NCBI RefSeq assembly: GCF_902706225.1
Contig: NZ_CACSKB010000003.1
Coordinates: forward strand, 1 to 64,000
Source: Microbacterium sp. 18062
Lineage (GTDB): Bacteria; Actinomycetota; Actinomycetes; Actinomycetales; Microbacteriaceae
DNA: 64,000 nt
Direction: 5' to 3'
Of this stretch, positions 51,104 through 59,731 are shown piece by piece (positions within the stretch are counted from its first letter, which is position 1; each line of letters opens with the position of its first letter). The notes under the pieces are model-generated. The model did no database searches, was not told where the DNA came from, and was given only the letters and a program-made list of their open reading frames with translations. The position numbers were made by a program, and so were the translations under genes.

Positions 51104-52122
51104 CGCTTGCCTCCGATGCGCGGGTCGAGGATCGGGTAGAGCAGATCGATGACGAGGTTCATCGCGATGTAGACGGCGCCGAGCAGGATGATGGTCGCCT
51201 GCGCCACGGCGTAGTCCCGCTGCGTGATCGCCGTCACGGTGAGCTGACCGAGCCCCGGGATGGCGAAGACGTTCTCGATCAGGATCGAGTTGCCGATGAG
51301 GCCCGCCAGCTGCAGGCCGGCGATCGTCGCCACCGGCGCCGACGCGTTCCGCAGCCCGTGCCGGATCGTCGCGCCCATGAGGCTCGACCCGCCCGCGAGA
51401 GCGGTGCGGATGTAGTCCTGCTCGTAGATGTCGATCATCGACGCCCGCGTGAAGCGGCAGAGGGTCGAGCCCATCGGCAGGCCCAGCGTGAGCGCTGGAA
51501 GCAGGATCGTCATGAGATTGCGCAACGGGTCCTGCGCGAACGGCACGAACGCGAGCGTGGGCCAGTCGCGGAAGAAGGTCGTGAACAGCAGCACGACCAT
51601 CACGCCGAAGGCGAAGACCGGCACCGCCATGCCGAGGAAGGTCAGGGTCCGCACAATCCCGTCGACGAGCCGCCCCTGATACCGGGCCGCGAGGGCCCCG
51701 GCGGGAACACCCCACGCGATCGAGATGACGGTGGCGAGCACGGCCAGCTCCACGGTGTTGGGCAGGCGCTCCGCGATGAGCTGCGTCGCGGGAAGCCCGG
51801 TGTACAGAGACGTTCCCCAGTCGCCCGTGAAGACGCGGCCGACCCACAGGAAGTACTGCGTGAAGACGGACTGGTTCAGCCCGAGCGACTCGGCGAGGAG
51901 CGCGCGCTGCTCAGCGGTGCTGTACGGGCCCGCGAGGTTCTCGACGGGATCACCGGGGAGGGAGCGGACCATCGCGAAGGCCAGGACCGAGAGCACGACC
52001 AGCACGCCGACCCCGCGCAGGACGCGCAGCAGGATGTACGCGACCGCCGGCGGGATCTTGAATCGGCGCAGCGCTGCGACTCCCGGCGGAGCCGCGCCCG
52101 GAGTGGCGACCGTCGTTGCCAT
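51100..52122 (-). CDS. peptide-type ABC permease (DppB)
   Basis: This 340-residue permease has the DppB N-terminus (FAMVRSLPGDPVENL) and the conserved NSILIENVFAIPGLGQL. It is the first gene of the importer sub-operon. GAGG precedes the ATG, and 20 bp further upstream lies the dyad CGTACTTTGTACG (52142-52154), a likely TetR site. A 29-residue Ala/Pro/Thr extension precedes the first helix. Confidence 0.92.
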   Translation of the reverse strand: MATTVATPGAAPPGVAALRRFKIPPAVAYILLRVLRGVGVLVVLSVLAFAMVRSLPGDPVENLAGPYSTAEQRALLAESLGLNQSVFTQYFLWVGRVFTGDWGTSLYTGLPATQLIAERLPNTVELAVLATVISIAWGVPAGALAARYQGRLVDGIVRTLTFLGMAVPVFAFGVMVVLLFTTFFRDWPTLAFVPFAQDPLRNLMTILLPALTLGLPMGSTLCRFTRASMIDIYEQDYIRTALAGGSSLMGATIRHGLRNASAPVATIAGLQLAGLIGNSILIENVFAIPGLGQLTVTAITQRDYAVAQATIILLGAVYIAMNLVIDLLYPILDPRIGGKR

Positions 52123-52141
52123 GACACCTCATTCGCGATTT

Positions 52142-52154
52142 CGTACTTTGTACG
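52142..52154. promoter_or_regulatory. palindrome upstream of dppB
   Basis: CGTAC-TTT-GTACG is a short perfect dyad, 20 bp before the dppB start, in an AT-rich patch. On the minus strand TACAAA within it could be a -10 element. It may be the operator of the TetR gene just upstream. Confidence 0.45.
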
Positions 52155-52227
52155 TTTATCTTCTGAGGGCAGCGTTTCGAGCGCGTTTCGCACCAGTGAA
52201 GATTGCGACGTGCGTTCGCTATGCGAA

Positions 52228-52312
52228 GCGATGCAAAGCGAAGCGAAGCGTCGCGGGTGCGGTCGATGGCGGAGAGGCGATGCAAAGCGAAGCGAAGCGT
52301 CGTGGGTGCGGG
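52228..52312. repeat. 26-bp direct repeat, two copies at 49-bp spacing
   Basis: GCGATGCAAAGCGAAGCGAA and the next 6 bases (GCGTCG) occur from 52228 and again from 52277. Inside each copy AAGCG itself repeats. They fill the gap between the TetR gene and dppB. They could be an expanded operator, or simple slippage. Confidence 0.75.
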
Positions 52313-52324
52313 CGGGGCGAGGAC

Positions 52325-53026
52325 TCAGGATGCGCGCTGGGCCGCATCGGCGGCGAAGCCGAGACCGAGGCCGTCTGCGAGCGCGGTGATCACCGCGTCG
52401 TAGAGGGCGCGCTCCGGAAGCGACGGGAGGATGTCGGCCATCGCCGTCATCACGGGGAACTCGTCCGCGCCGAGCGCCTGGTAGTACTCGCTGCCCACCA
52501 CGTCGCGACCGGTCTCTGCGGCGAACCGTCCGTGCCCCCGGGGGATCTGGTACAGCACGAAGCCGATCGTGTACTGCATCATCGCGCCGTACGCCTGCAC
52601 CGCGGCGGTCTCGGTCATCCCGGCCTCGACGAATCGCGCGAGCACGTTCTCGAAGGCGGCGTGGACCGCACTGCGGCTTCGGTTGACGCGCATGGTGAGC
52701 AGCCGGGCGACGCTCGGGTGCTCATGCAGAAGCGCGTACACCGAGTGCGCCGTGTCGATGAAGATGCTTCGAGGGGTGGACTGCGCCTGGAGCCGAGGCA
52801 CCACGAAGTCCCCCATGATGGAGTCCATGACGGCGTCGAGGATGGCGTCCTTGTTGGCGAAGTAGCCGTAGACAGTCATCGTCGACACGCCCAGCTCCTG
52901 GCTGAGACGCCGCATCGTCAACGCCGAGAGCTCCTCGCGGTCGGCGATGGCCGTCGCGGTCGCCACGATGACCGCCACGTCGAGAGAGGATCGACGGCCT
53001 CGAGACGGTTTGGCGGCGGCGGGCAC
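52325..53026 (-). CDS. TetR-family regulator of the catabolic run
   Basis: This 233-residue regulator has its HTH at residues about 38-58 (MRRLSQELGVSTMTVYGYFANKD) and a helical TetR-C-type ligand domain. It lies inside a continuous minus-strand set of catabolic and transport genes, 29 bp after the MFS gene. It likely controls these genes through the dyad at 52142-52154 or the repeats beside it. Confidence 0.85.
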   Translation of the reverse strand: MPAAAKPSRGRRSSLDVAVIVATATAIADREELSALTMRRLSQELGVSTMTVYGYFANKDAILDAVMDSIMGDFVVPRLQAQSTPRSIFIDTAHSVYALLHEHPSVARLLTMRVNRSRSAVHAAFENVLARFVEAGMTETAAVQAYGAMMQYTIGFVLYQIPRGHGRFAAETGRDVVGSEYYQALGADEFPVMTAMADILPSLPERALYDAVITALADGLGLGFAADAAQRAS

Positions 53027-53054
53027 GGCCTCAGCTTAACGAAGGCTCACCTGA

Positions 53055-54248
53055 TCACGGATCCGCACCGGTCACGGATCCACGCTGGTCCCGGAACCAC
53101 ACCGCGGCGACGCAGACGACGGCGACCAGCAGGAGCGCCACGCCGACCGTCCAGCTGAACCGCAGCGCGGGATCGCCGCCGGCGAGGAACGCGAAGACGG
53201 CGGGCCCCAGCGCCGCACCGGCGAAGACGCCCATCTGGGTGCGCCCGGTCGCGCGGGCGACGTCGTCGCTGCGCGAGCTGACGACGAGGTTGAGCACGCC
53301 CGTCCAGGCCCACCCGAAGCCGTAGGCGAGGATGACGCCCACCGAGAAGAGGTCACGGTCCCCCGTGGCCAGGAGCGCGAAGCCGCCGGCGCCGATGAGG
53401 AACAGCACGATCATGACGAGCAGACCGGTCGGCGCCTTCGAGTCGGGCCGCCAGCCCGCCAGCCGCCCGGCGAGCGCACGCAGCGCGGCGCACGCGAGCC
53501 CCATGGCCGCGATGGCGACCGCGATGGCGTCCGCCGGGAGGCCCATGCCCGCCCCGCCCGACGCGGCGAGGGCGGCGAGCGCCGTCGCCGACGCCGCCGC
53601 GCACGCGGCCGCGAGTGCGAGCACGGCCAGCTGCGGCGACCCCCAGCTGCGCGTCGCGACGCGTCGAACGGCGTCCCGGGGACGGGACGCGCTCCCGGCG
53701 GAGCGGGGGACGGCGATGAGCGCGACCACGCCCACGCCGGCGGCCACGACGAACGCCGCCCGCCACGTTCCGGTCGATCGCACGAGCGGAACCAGCGCCC
53801 CGGCCGCCACGACGGTGAACGGGATCGCGGCCTGCACGATTCCGAATCCGAGTCCCTGCGATCGCACGGGCACACCGGCGCGGATCAGCGCGTTGGTCGC
53901 CGGCTGCACGATGCAGTTCAGCGCTCCGACGGCGCCCAGCGCGACGAGGACGGCGGTCCCGTCCCCCGCGAACGCGAGGCACCCGCAGATCGCGGCCGAC
54001 CCGCCGGCGACGAGCCGCAGCGCGCACTGCGGCCCCACCCGACCGACCATCCGTCCGCCGAGGGGCGAGAGCACCGCGGCGAGGGCGAAGAACACCGCGA
54101 CTCCCCCGGCGACGAGCGCCACGTCGACGCCGATGGCCGACATCGACGGCGCCAGCACGGCGACGAGGAAGGGCGGCCACGCGGCCACGAGCATGGTGAG
54201 CGTCGCAGCCGTCACCACTCGGGCGGCCGAGCGGCGACGATCAGGCAT
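53055..54248 (-). CDS. MFS transporter
   Basis: This 397-residue protein has about twelve membrane helices and MFS loop motifs such as PLGGRMVGRVGPQ between helices 2 and 3. It starts 8 bp inside the hydrolase gene. In this operon it may import the substrate or export a product; family alone does not decide. The ATG at 54248 gives the right N-terminus just before helix 1. Confidence 0.88.
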   Translation of the reverse strand: MPDRRRSAARVVTAATLTMLVAAWPPFLVAVLAPSMSAIGVDVALVAGGVAVFFALAAVLSPLGGRMVGRVGPQCALRLVAGGSAAICGCLAFAGDGTAVLVALGAVGALNCIVQPATNALIRAGVPVRSQGLGFGIVQAAIPFTVVAAGALVPLVRSTGTWRAAFVVAAGVGVVALIAVPRSAGSASRPRDAVRRVATRSWGSPQLAVLALAAACAAASATALAALAASGGAGMGLPADAIAVAIAAMGLACAALRALAGRLAGWRPDSKAPTGLLVMIVLFLIGAGGFALLATGDRDLFSVGVILAYGFGWAWTGVLNLVVSSRSDDVARATGRTQMGVFAGAALGPAVFAFLAGGDPALRFSWTVGVALLLVAVVCVAAVWFRDQRGSVTGADP

Positions 54249-55080
54249 CCGTGCGGGCGCTGTCCCGCGGGCTCCCGGCTTCGATCCGTGCGACGAAGGC
54301 GGCGACCGTCTCGGCGAACTGCGCCGGGTCGTGGTCGACCGAGGGGACGCCGACGCCGTCCAGCTGCACGAAGCCCATGGGTTTCGGGGCCGCCTCGAGC
54401 AGACGCGGGACGTCCGGGAGCGAGAACGAGTCGTGCTCGCCGCACACCGCGAGGACCGGGGCCGACACCAGCGGCAGTCGGTCCTCCATCCGGTACGAGT
54501 TGACGGCGACATGCCCCTCCTCCATGCGGGGGAAGACACGCAGTGCGTCCGTCACGAGCCGGCGCAGCAGGTCGGGGCGGTCGGCCGGGTAGTACGACGC
54601 GCGACGGCGCCACATCTCGAGGAGGAAGCTGCCGTCGTCCGTCGGCTCGACGCCGTCGATGGGCGGACGGTCCGCGGCGACGCTCGCGCGACGGGCGGCG
54701 TCGACGTACGGCACCCCTGACAGCACGAGCGACCGGACGAGGTCGGGACGGGATGCCGCGACCTCGATCCCGACCACGCCGCCGGTGTGGTGCCCCACCA
54801 CGTGAGCCGGCCCACCGAGCTGATCGAGCACGTCGATGATGGCCTCGGCCATCGCCTCGATCGTGAGGTGCTCGTCACGGCGGACGGAGCCGCCGAAGCC
54901 GAGCGAGTCGACGGCCACGGCGTGATGGGCGGGGGCGAGCAGCGGCAGCACGTCGCGGTACTCGTCCCACGAGCGCGGGGACTGGTGCAGGAGGACGACG
55001 CGCGGCGCATGGGCCTCGCCCCCGGCCACGTAGTGGATCTGGCCGTGACGGGTGTCGGCGAACGCGTGTCGGAGGGTCAT
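54241..55080 (-). CDS. alpha/beta hydrolase lacking the canonical serine
   Basis: This 279-residue protein has the alpha/beta-hydrolase fold (VVLLHQSPRSWDEYRDVLPL as oxyanion strand, CGEHDSFS for Asp, and His in SVDHDP). The nucleophile elbow G-x-S-x-G is GHHTG here, so the usual Ser is replaced by His. Relatives with GHHTG are seen in this superfamily and are catalytically uncertain. It may be a non-hydrolytic member, for example acting on an activated ring compound. It overlaps the M20-like gene by 4 bp and the MFS gene by 8 bp. Confidence 0.82.
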   Translation of the reverse strand: MTLRHAFADTRHGQIHYVAGGEAHAPRVVLLHQSPRSWDEYRDVLPLLAPAHHAVAVDSLGFGGSVRRDEHLTIEAMAEAIIDVLDQLGGPAHVVGHHTGGVVGIEVAASRPDLVRSLVLSGVPYVDAARRASVAADRPPIDGVEPTDDGSFLLEMWRRRASYYPADRPDLLRRLVTDALRVFPRMEEGHVAVNSYRMEDRLPLVSAPVLAVCGEHDSFSLPDVPRLLEAAPKPMGFVQLDGVGVPSVDHDPAQFAETVAAFVARIEAGSPRDSARTDA

Positions 55081-56435
55081 GGGCGAGGGCTCCCGGGGGC
55101 TCGGGTGCAGGTGAGCACGATCGATTGGATGAGGGTGCGGGCAAGAGCCGCGACGTCGCGCAGGTCGACGGCGTTCATGCCCCGCGAGAAGTCCGGCGGG
55201 AGCGGAGCGTAGTCGCCGACCCGCGTCATGCCGATCCGGGCCGTCGGCACGCCGTGACGACGGAGGATGTTGGCGTCGGTGGCGCCGCTGTTGCCGAGGA
55301 TGGGCTCGTGCGCGCGGCCCTCCGCATCCTCCCACGCCGAGACGGCGGCGCGCACGATCCATTCGTCCGGATCGGTCCACGAGCCCGGAACGGATAGCAC
55401 CATCTCGGAGGAGATCCGCACATCGTGACGCATCCCGATCTCGGCCGCGGCACGCGCGACGTCGCGGCGGATCCCGGCGAGCGTCGCGCGGGGGCTGGTG
55501 CGCAGGTCGAACCGCAACGTGGCCACGCCCGGGGAGACGGCGAGCAGGTGCGGCCAGCCGGCGGCGAACGCGCCGATGTTCCCCTGTGGGGCGACGAGGC
55601 CGTCGGTCCAGCGCTCGCTGTACGCAACGAACCACGACTCCAGCTCGCGGATGACCTCGGCGCCGATCACGATGGGGTTGCGGTACGGCATCCGGTGGCG
55701 GCTGCCGACATAGTGGTAGGTGCCCTCCACCCGCCACTCGAACCAGGCCAGCCCGACCTCCTCCCAGTGCACGGCCCAGCCCGGCTTGCAGATGATGGCG
55801 TGGTCGGCGATGCCGCCGCGGTCGAGGAAGAACGCGCAGCCGGCGCCCTGACCCGCGTTGCGCCGGGACGAGCCGGAGAGGGGACGGTTCTCGGTCGGCA
55901 TCCCGCCGGCGCAGAGCCCGATCAGCACGTCGCCGCGCAGCGGGATCCCCGCCCGGCGGACCGCGTCGACGGCCGCGACGATCGCCGCCGCGTGGCCCTT
56001 CGGGTTGCTCGCGCCGAGCCCCATCACGACGTCCCCCGCGACGGTCGCCTCGGCGCGCAGATCGTGGCGGAGGCCGCTTCCGCCGAGAAGCTCGAGATCC
56101 TCCGCCGGGTCGCCCGTGGTGAGGGTGTCGATCGGCGCGTACAGCAGCAGATCCTCGCCGTCGCCCCGCCCGCGGAGCCGGCCGGTGGCGTTCGCCTGAC
56201 GGTCGTCGATGGGCTGCACCCGTCCGTCCAGGCCGATGGCGTCGAGACGGGACGCGAGCACCTCGGCCAGCGCCCGCTCGTCCCCCGTCGGCGACGGCGT
56301 CGACACCATGTCGACGACGAGGGTGCGGATCAGCTCCGCGTCCACCCCGCGCCGGGCGCGGTCGATCCACGCCCGCTGCTCGGCGTCCGGCCGCGGGATC
56401 AGGTCGGCGGCGGGGGCACGCAGGTCGACGGTCAT
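55077..56435 (-). CDS. M20-family-like protein with altered metal site
   Basis: This 452-residue protein resembles M20 deacylases and peptidases in length and domain order. The usual GHxDxVP is YAPIDTLT, GAxDxKG is GASNPKGH and the DEE loop is CAGGMPTEN. So most zinc ligands (first His, bridging Asp, Glu pair) are not in place. ILGNSGATDAN and the dimer-domain region are still recognisable. It may have a changed mechanism or bind without catalysis. The gene overlaps its neighbours on both sides by 4 bp. Confidence 0.8.
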   Translation of the reverse strand: MTVDLRAPAADLIPRPDAEQRAWIDRARRGVDAELIRTLVVDMVSTPSPTGDERALAEVLASRLDAIGLDGRVQPIDDRQANATGRLRGRGDGEDLLLYAPIDTLTTGDPAEDLELLGGSGLRHDLRAEATVAGDVVMGLGASNPKGHAAAIVAAVDAVRRAGIPLRGDVLIGLCAGGMPTENRPLSGSSRRNAGQGAGCAFFLDRGGIADHAIICKPGWAVHWEEVGLAWFEWRVEGTYHYVGSRHRMPYRNPIVIGAEVIRELESWFVAYSERWTDGLVAPQGNIGAFAAGWPHLLAVSPGVATLRFDLRTSPRATLAGIRRDVARAAAEIGMRHDVRISSEMVLSVPGSWTDPDEWIVRAAVSAWEDAEGRAHEPILGNSGATDANILRRHGVPTARIGMTRVGDYAPLPPDFSRGMNAVDLRDVAALARTLIQSIVLTCTRAPGSPRP

Positions 56436-56560
56436 CGGGCGCGCACGACGAGGAAGGTCGTGGCGCTCAGCGCATGGATGCGGCGAAGCAGCGCCGGCCC
56501 GAACCGCACCGCGACGGCGGCCGACATCGTGACGACGGCGATGAGCAGGGGCTTAGGCAT
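56432..56560 (-). CDS. 42-residue single-pass membrane protein in the operon
   Basis: MPKPLLIAVVTMSAAVAVRF and a 22-residue basic, hydrophobic tail make up the whole protein. One helix spans residues about 4-22. Its start lies 8 bp inside the upstream hydrolase (ATGCCTAA) and its stop overlaps the M20-like start by 4 bp. Such double overlap is strong evidence for a real translated gene. Function unknown; it may anchor or assist the oxygenase system or a transporter. Confidence 0.6.
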   Translation of the reverse strand: MPKPLLIAVVTMSAAVAVRFGPALLRRIHALSATTFLVVRAR

Positions 56561-57386
56561 CGATGGTCTCCTCGGCGGGAAGGTCGTCGACGCGCGCGTC
56601 GACGACGAACGGCAGCACGGCACGAAGGTATTCCTCCGGCCGCTCGCTCTGCGGGTGATGGGCTGCGGCGGCGATGACGCGCAGATCCGCGCGGGGCAGG
56701 CGGCGGGCGACCTCGCGCGCGTAGTCCGGGGAAGCGAACGGGTCGTGCTCGCCCCAGACGAGGAGCACGTGCTGGGCGACCGTGCCGAGGACGTCCGTGA
56801 GGACCGTCGGCGCGCCGCGTCCGGTCGGGTGATCGCCCGGGATGACGGCGTGATGGGCCGCGGCGTTCGAGAGGCGCGCGCGCACCAGCCGATCCGGGAT
56901 GCGGGACGCATCGTGCCACTCGGCCGCCGCCATGAGGCGTCGCATCCCGGTCTCGTCAGGACCGCCGGCGAACAGGTCCTGCCGCAGACGCGACCCGAGC
57001 CCTTCGTCGCTGTCGGCGATGTCCGCCGGCACCGGCTGGCTGCCGGTGAGCACGAGGCGCGCGACGAGATCCGGTCGCTCGGCGGCGAGGGCCAGCGCGA
57101 CCGTCCCGCCCAGGGACTGGCACACGAACACCGCGTGACGTACGCCGGCCTCGTCGAGCGCCCCGGCGACCCGGTCGGCATGATGGCGCACGGCCGGGCC
57201 GTCGATGACGACGTCCCCCGAGGCCCCGAAGTTGTCCAGATCTATCCCGACGACCGTGCCGAACACGGCGAGCACGGGGACGACCTCGGCGAAGTCCGTC
57301 TCGCAGGAGCACCCCGGTCCGCCGCCGTGGAGAAGGACGATGGGCGGGCCGTCGCCGCTGCGTGCGACATGGAGGTCAGACGGCAC
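56553..57386 (-). CDS. alpha/beta hydrolase (meta-cleavage-product hydrolase-like)
   Basis: This 277-residue hydrolase has the C-C hydrolase-type oxyanion segment VLLHGGGPGCSC, the nucleophile Ser in VCQSLGG (first Gly of the elbow is Cys), Asp in WGEHDPF and His in AAAHHPQSERPEEY. The fold of BphD/MhpC-like enzymes acts on ring-cleavage products, but no ring-cleaving dioxygenase is in the window, so another C-C, ester or amide substrate is possible. The GTG at 57386 follows GGAAGG and overlaps the oxygenase gene by 11 bp. Confidence 0.85.
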   Translation of the reverse strand: MPSDLHVARSGDGPPIVLLHGGGPGCSCETDFAEVVPVLAVFGTVVGIDLDNFGASGDVVIDGPAVRHHADRVAGALDEAGVRHAVFVCQSLGGTVALALAAERPDLVARLVLTGSQPVPADIADSDEGLGSRLRQDLFAGGPDETGMRRLMAAAEWHDASRIPDRLVRARLSNAAAHHAVIPGDHPTGRGAPTVLTDVLGTVAQHVLLVWGEHDPFASPDYAREVARRLPRADLRVIAAAAHHPQSERPEEYLRAVLPFVVDARVDDLPAEETIDA

Positions 57387-58662
57387 CGTCGGCGCCTTCC
57401 GTCCGGTCGGCCCGGAAGCCCTTGCCCGTGCGTCGCACCGTGGTGAGCACGGGCGGACGGATCGCCGGCGTGTTGGAGACGGCCATCCCGGGATTGCCGT
57501 CCGGGCGCGTCGCCATCTTCTGCACGACCAGCCCCCTCGCCTCGCACATGCGTCGCCAGCCCGTGATGGAGATGTCGGGTCGGTACAGGCGCTCGGGCGG
57601 CGCATCCATCACGTCGACCATCCAGGCGTCCTGCGCCGTGAACTGACCGTGGAAGAGCCAGCGGATGGCGGACAGATACGTGAACGCGAACGCGGCCGCC
57701 TTCCGGCCGGTCTCGAAGCGCACCATGATCTGCACGTAACGCACGTTCTCGGCGTCGACCGGCACGTACCACTCGTAGTGGATGAAGTGCGGGTACGCGA
57801 CCCGGAGAAGACCGGGCAGACGGATCGACACGAAGCCGGGAAGGTCGAGGCCCTTGATGACCGGGTTGACGTCGGCGGCCTTGCCGGGGGCGTCCGGGAG
57901 CGGCATCTTGCGCCACCAGCGCTTGTTCGTCCACGTTCCGAGACCGGGGACCTTCGTCTCCCAGTGCACTTCGTCCTGCACGCGGATGAGCCATTCGTCG
58001 CGCTCGACGAGACGGGTCTTGTTCCACGCGGGCATGACCTTGAACATGCGCCACAGCGCGGTGTTGTGGAGGTACTTCGCATGCCCCTCGTCGAAGCCGT
58101 TCTCGGCCGCGAAGCGCCAGTTGCCCTCGCGGATGTCGCTGCGGCCGCCCATGGAGAAGTCGTTCTCGAGCAGCTCGCGCGGGATCTCGCGCTCCACCGG
58201 CGGGACGCCGTCGTCGGTGTCGCCGACGTAGACCCACACGAGGCCCAGTCGCACCTCGACGGGGTAGGTGCGCACGCTCAGCTTGCCGCAGATCGGCGAG
58301 TCCGGCCCGTCGGTGACGACCGCGACGAGCTTGCCGTCGGTCAGGTCGTAGGTCCAGCCGTGATACGGGCAGCTGATCGTGCCGGGAAACTCGTGCCGCC
58401 CGAGCGAGAGGGGCACGCCGCGGTGGGGGCAGCGGTCGTGCAGCGCGCGGATCTCGTCGCCGTCGCGGATGAGCACGACCTCCTCCCCCGCGACCGTCAG
58501 AGGCTTCGGCTTGGAGGTGATCTGGTGCGCCCAGGCGATCGGGTACCAGAAGTCGCGGAAGCCGAGGGTCGCGGCCTCGTAGGTGGGCCACGAGCCCCAG
58601 TCCTGTCCGGCGAAGTCCTCGCTGGCGCCCGTGCGGGGTGCGTCGTTGGCTGTGGTGCTCAT
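57376..58662 (-). CDS. Rieske non-heme iron oxygenase, large subunit
   Basis: This 428-residue oxygenase has the Rieske [2Fe-2S] ligands in CPHRG and CPYHGW (residues about 78-101), and the mononuclear iron motif NGFDEGHAKYLH. The large C-terminal domain has normal length. The enzyme hydroxylates or demethylates an aromatic or related ring with electrons from the reductase encoded next upstream. Size and monocomponent style suggest the vanillate/phthalate or Ksh-like class rather than a two-subunit ring-cis-dihydroxylase; no beta-subunit gene is present. Confidence 0.92.
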   Translation of the reverse strand: MSTTANDAPRTGASEDFAGQDWGSWPTYEAATLGFRDFWYPIAWAHQITSKPKPLTVAGEEVVLIRDGDEIRALHDRCPHRGVPLSLGRHEFPGTISCPYHGWTYDLTDGKLVAVVTDGPDSPICGKLSVRTYPVEVRLGLVWVYVGDTDDGVPPVEREIPRELLENDFSMGGRSDIREGNWRFAAENGFDEGHAKYLHNTALWRMFKVMPAWNKTRLVERDEWLIRVQDEVHWETKVPGLGTWTNKRWWRKMPLPDAPGKAADVNPVIKGLDLPGFVSIRLPGLLRVAYPHFIHYEWYVPVDAENVRYVQIMVRFETGRKAAAFAFTYLSAIRWLFHGQFTAQDAWMVDVMDAPPERLYRPDISITGWRRMCEARGLVVQKMATRPDGNPGMAVSNTPAIRPPVLTTVRRTGKGFRADRTEGADGAV

Positions 58663-58698
58663 GGGGCTGGTCCGTTCCTCTGGCTGTGTGACGTCGAC

Positions 58699-59649
58699 TC
58701 AGAGATCGAGCACGACGATGCCGCGGCCGCGCGAGACGCACGCCATCATGGCGTCGCCGCACGCGCGTTCCGCGTCGCTCAAGATGGCGTCACGATGCAC
58801 GATCTCGCCGCTGAGCACCGGCACGCGGCAGGTGCCGCAGATGCCCTCCCGGCATGCGCTGTCGAGCTCGATCCCGGCGTCCTCGAGCACCTCGACGACC
58901 GAGCGGCCACGCGCCACGCTCGCGGTGATGCCCGTCCGGGCCAGCTCGATGCCGAACGGCACCTCGCCGTCGCGGTCGAGCTCGACCGGCACGAACCGCT
59001 CGGCGTGTATGGCCGTCTCGTCCCAGCCGGCGGCGATCGCGGCGGAACGCGTCGCGTCGACCATCGCCGGCGGCCCGCAGACGTAGACCCGCTCGGCCCG
59101 GGTCGGGTCGGCGAGGTACGCGGCGAGGTCGGGCCGTGCCAGCTCGTCTCGCGGGACGACGGTGACGCCGGCGTCGTCGGCGATCTCGTCGAGCATCGCC
59201 ATGGTGAAGCGGCTCCTGCCGACGTAGAGCAGCGATGCCCTCGACGAGCCCGTCGCCCGCACCGCCGTCATCATCGCCGAGATCGGGGTGATGCCGATGC
59301 CGCCGGCGACGAAGCGGTAGCCGTCGGCCGGCTCGAGCGGGAAATGATTGGCCGGCTCGGTGATCTGCAGCACGTGCCCCGGGCGGAGGTCGCCGTGCAC
59401 GAAGCTCGATCCGCCCCGGCCGTCCTCCTCCCGGAGGATGAGCACCCGATACCGTCGGGAGTCCGCGGGGTCGCCGCACAGCGAGTAGTGCCGGACGCCG
59501 ACGGGAAGGTGGATCCCGATGTGGGCGCCGGGGGCCCAGGCGGGCAGCGGCATCCCGTCCACCCGTTCGAGGACGACGCCGAGCACGTCGTCGGATTCCC
59601 ACGTGAGCTGCTGCACGAAGACATCGAACACGCGCCACGCTCCATTCAT
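58699..59649 (-). CDS. flavodoxin-reductase-type electron carrier with C-terminal 2Fe-2S
   Basis: This 316-residue class IA-type oxygenase reductase has an FMN/FAD domain (residues 1-100: RHYSLCGDP), an NAD domain (VAGGIGITPI and YVCGPPAMV) and a C-terminal ferredoxin (CREGICGTCRVPVLSG...CVSRG). It supplies NADH electrons to the Rieske oxygenase. The ATG at 59649 lies right next to the dyad TTTACTAAGTAAA and lacks a Shine-Dalgarno sequence; a GTG at 59631, preceded by GGAG, is an alternative start. Confidence 0.9.
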   Translation of the reverse strand: MNGAWRVFDVFVQQLTWESDDVLGVVLERVDGMPLPAWAPGAHIGIHLPVGVRHYSLCGDPADSRRYRVLILREEDGRGGSSFVHGDLRPGHVLQITEPANHFPLEPADGYRFVAGGIGITPISAMMTAVRATGSSRASLLYVGRSRFTMAMLDEIADDAGVTVVPRDELARPDLAAYLADPTRAERVYVCGPPAMVDATRSAAIAAGWDETAIHAERFVPVELDRDGEVPFGIELARTGITASVARGRSVVEVLEDAGIELDSACREGICGTCRVPVLSGEIVHRDAILSDAERACGDAMMACVSRGRGIVVLDL

Positions 59650-59661
59650 TTACTAAGTAAA
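59649..59661. promoter_or_regulatory. palindrome at the head of the catabolic run
   Basis: TTTACT-A-AGTAAA abuts the reductase start codon on the minus strand. Similar arms (TTTACT/AGTAAA) occur at 23293-23307 by the beta-glucoside TetR gene, so a TetR-type operator is plausible. TAATCT 12 bp further upstream could be the -10 element. Confidence 0.5.
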
Positions 59662-59731
59662 GAGATTACAGCGCGTCGGTGTGTCCCCGAGGTGTGGTCC
59701 CCGTTTCCGGCGTGTAACGACTCGCCCGGGT

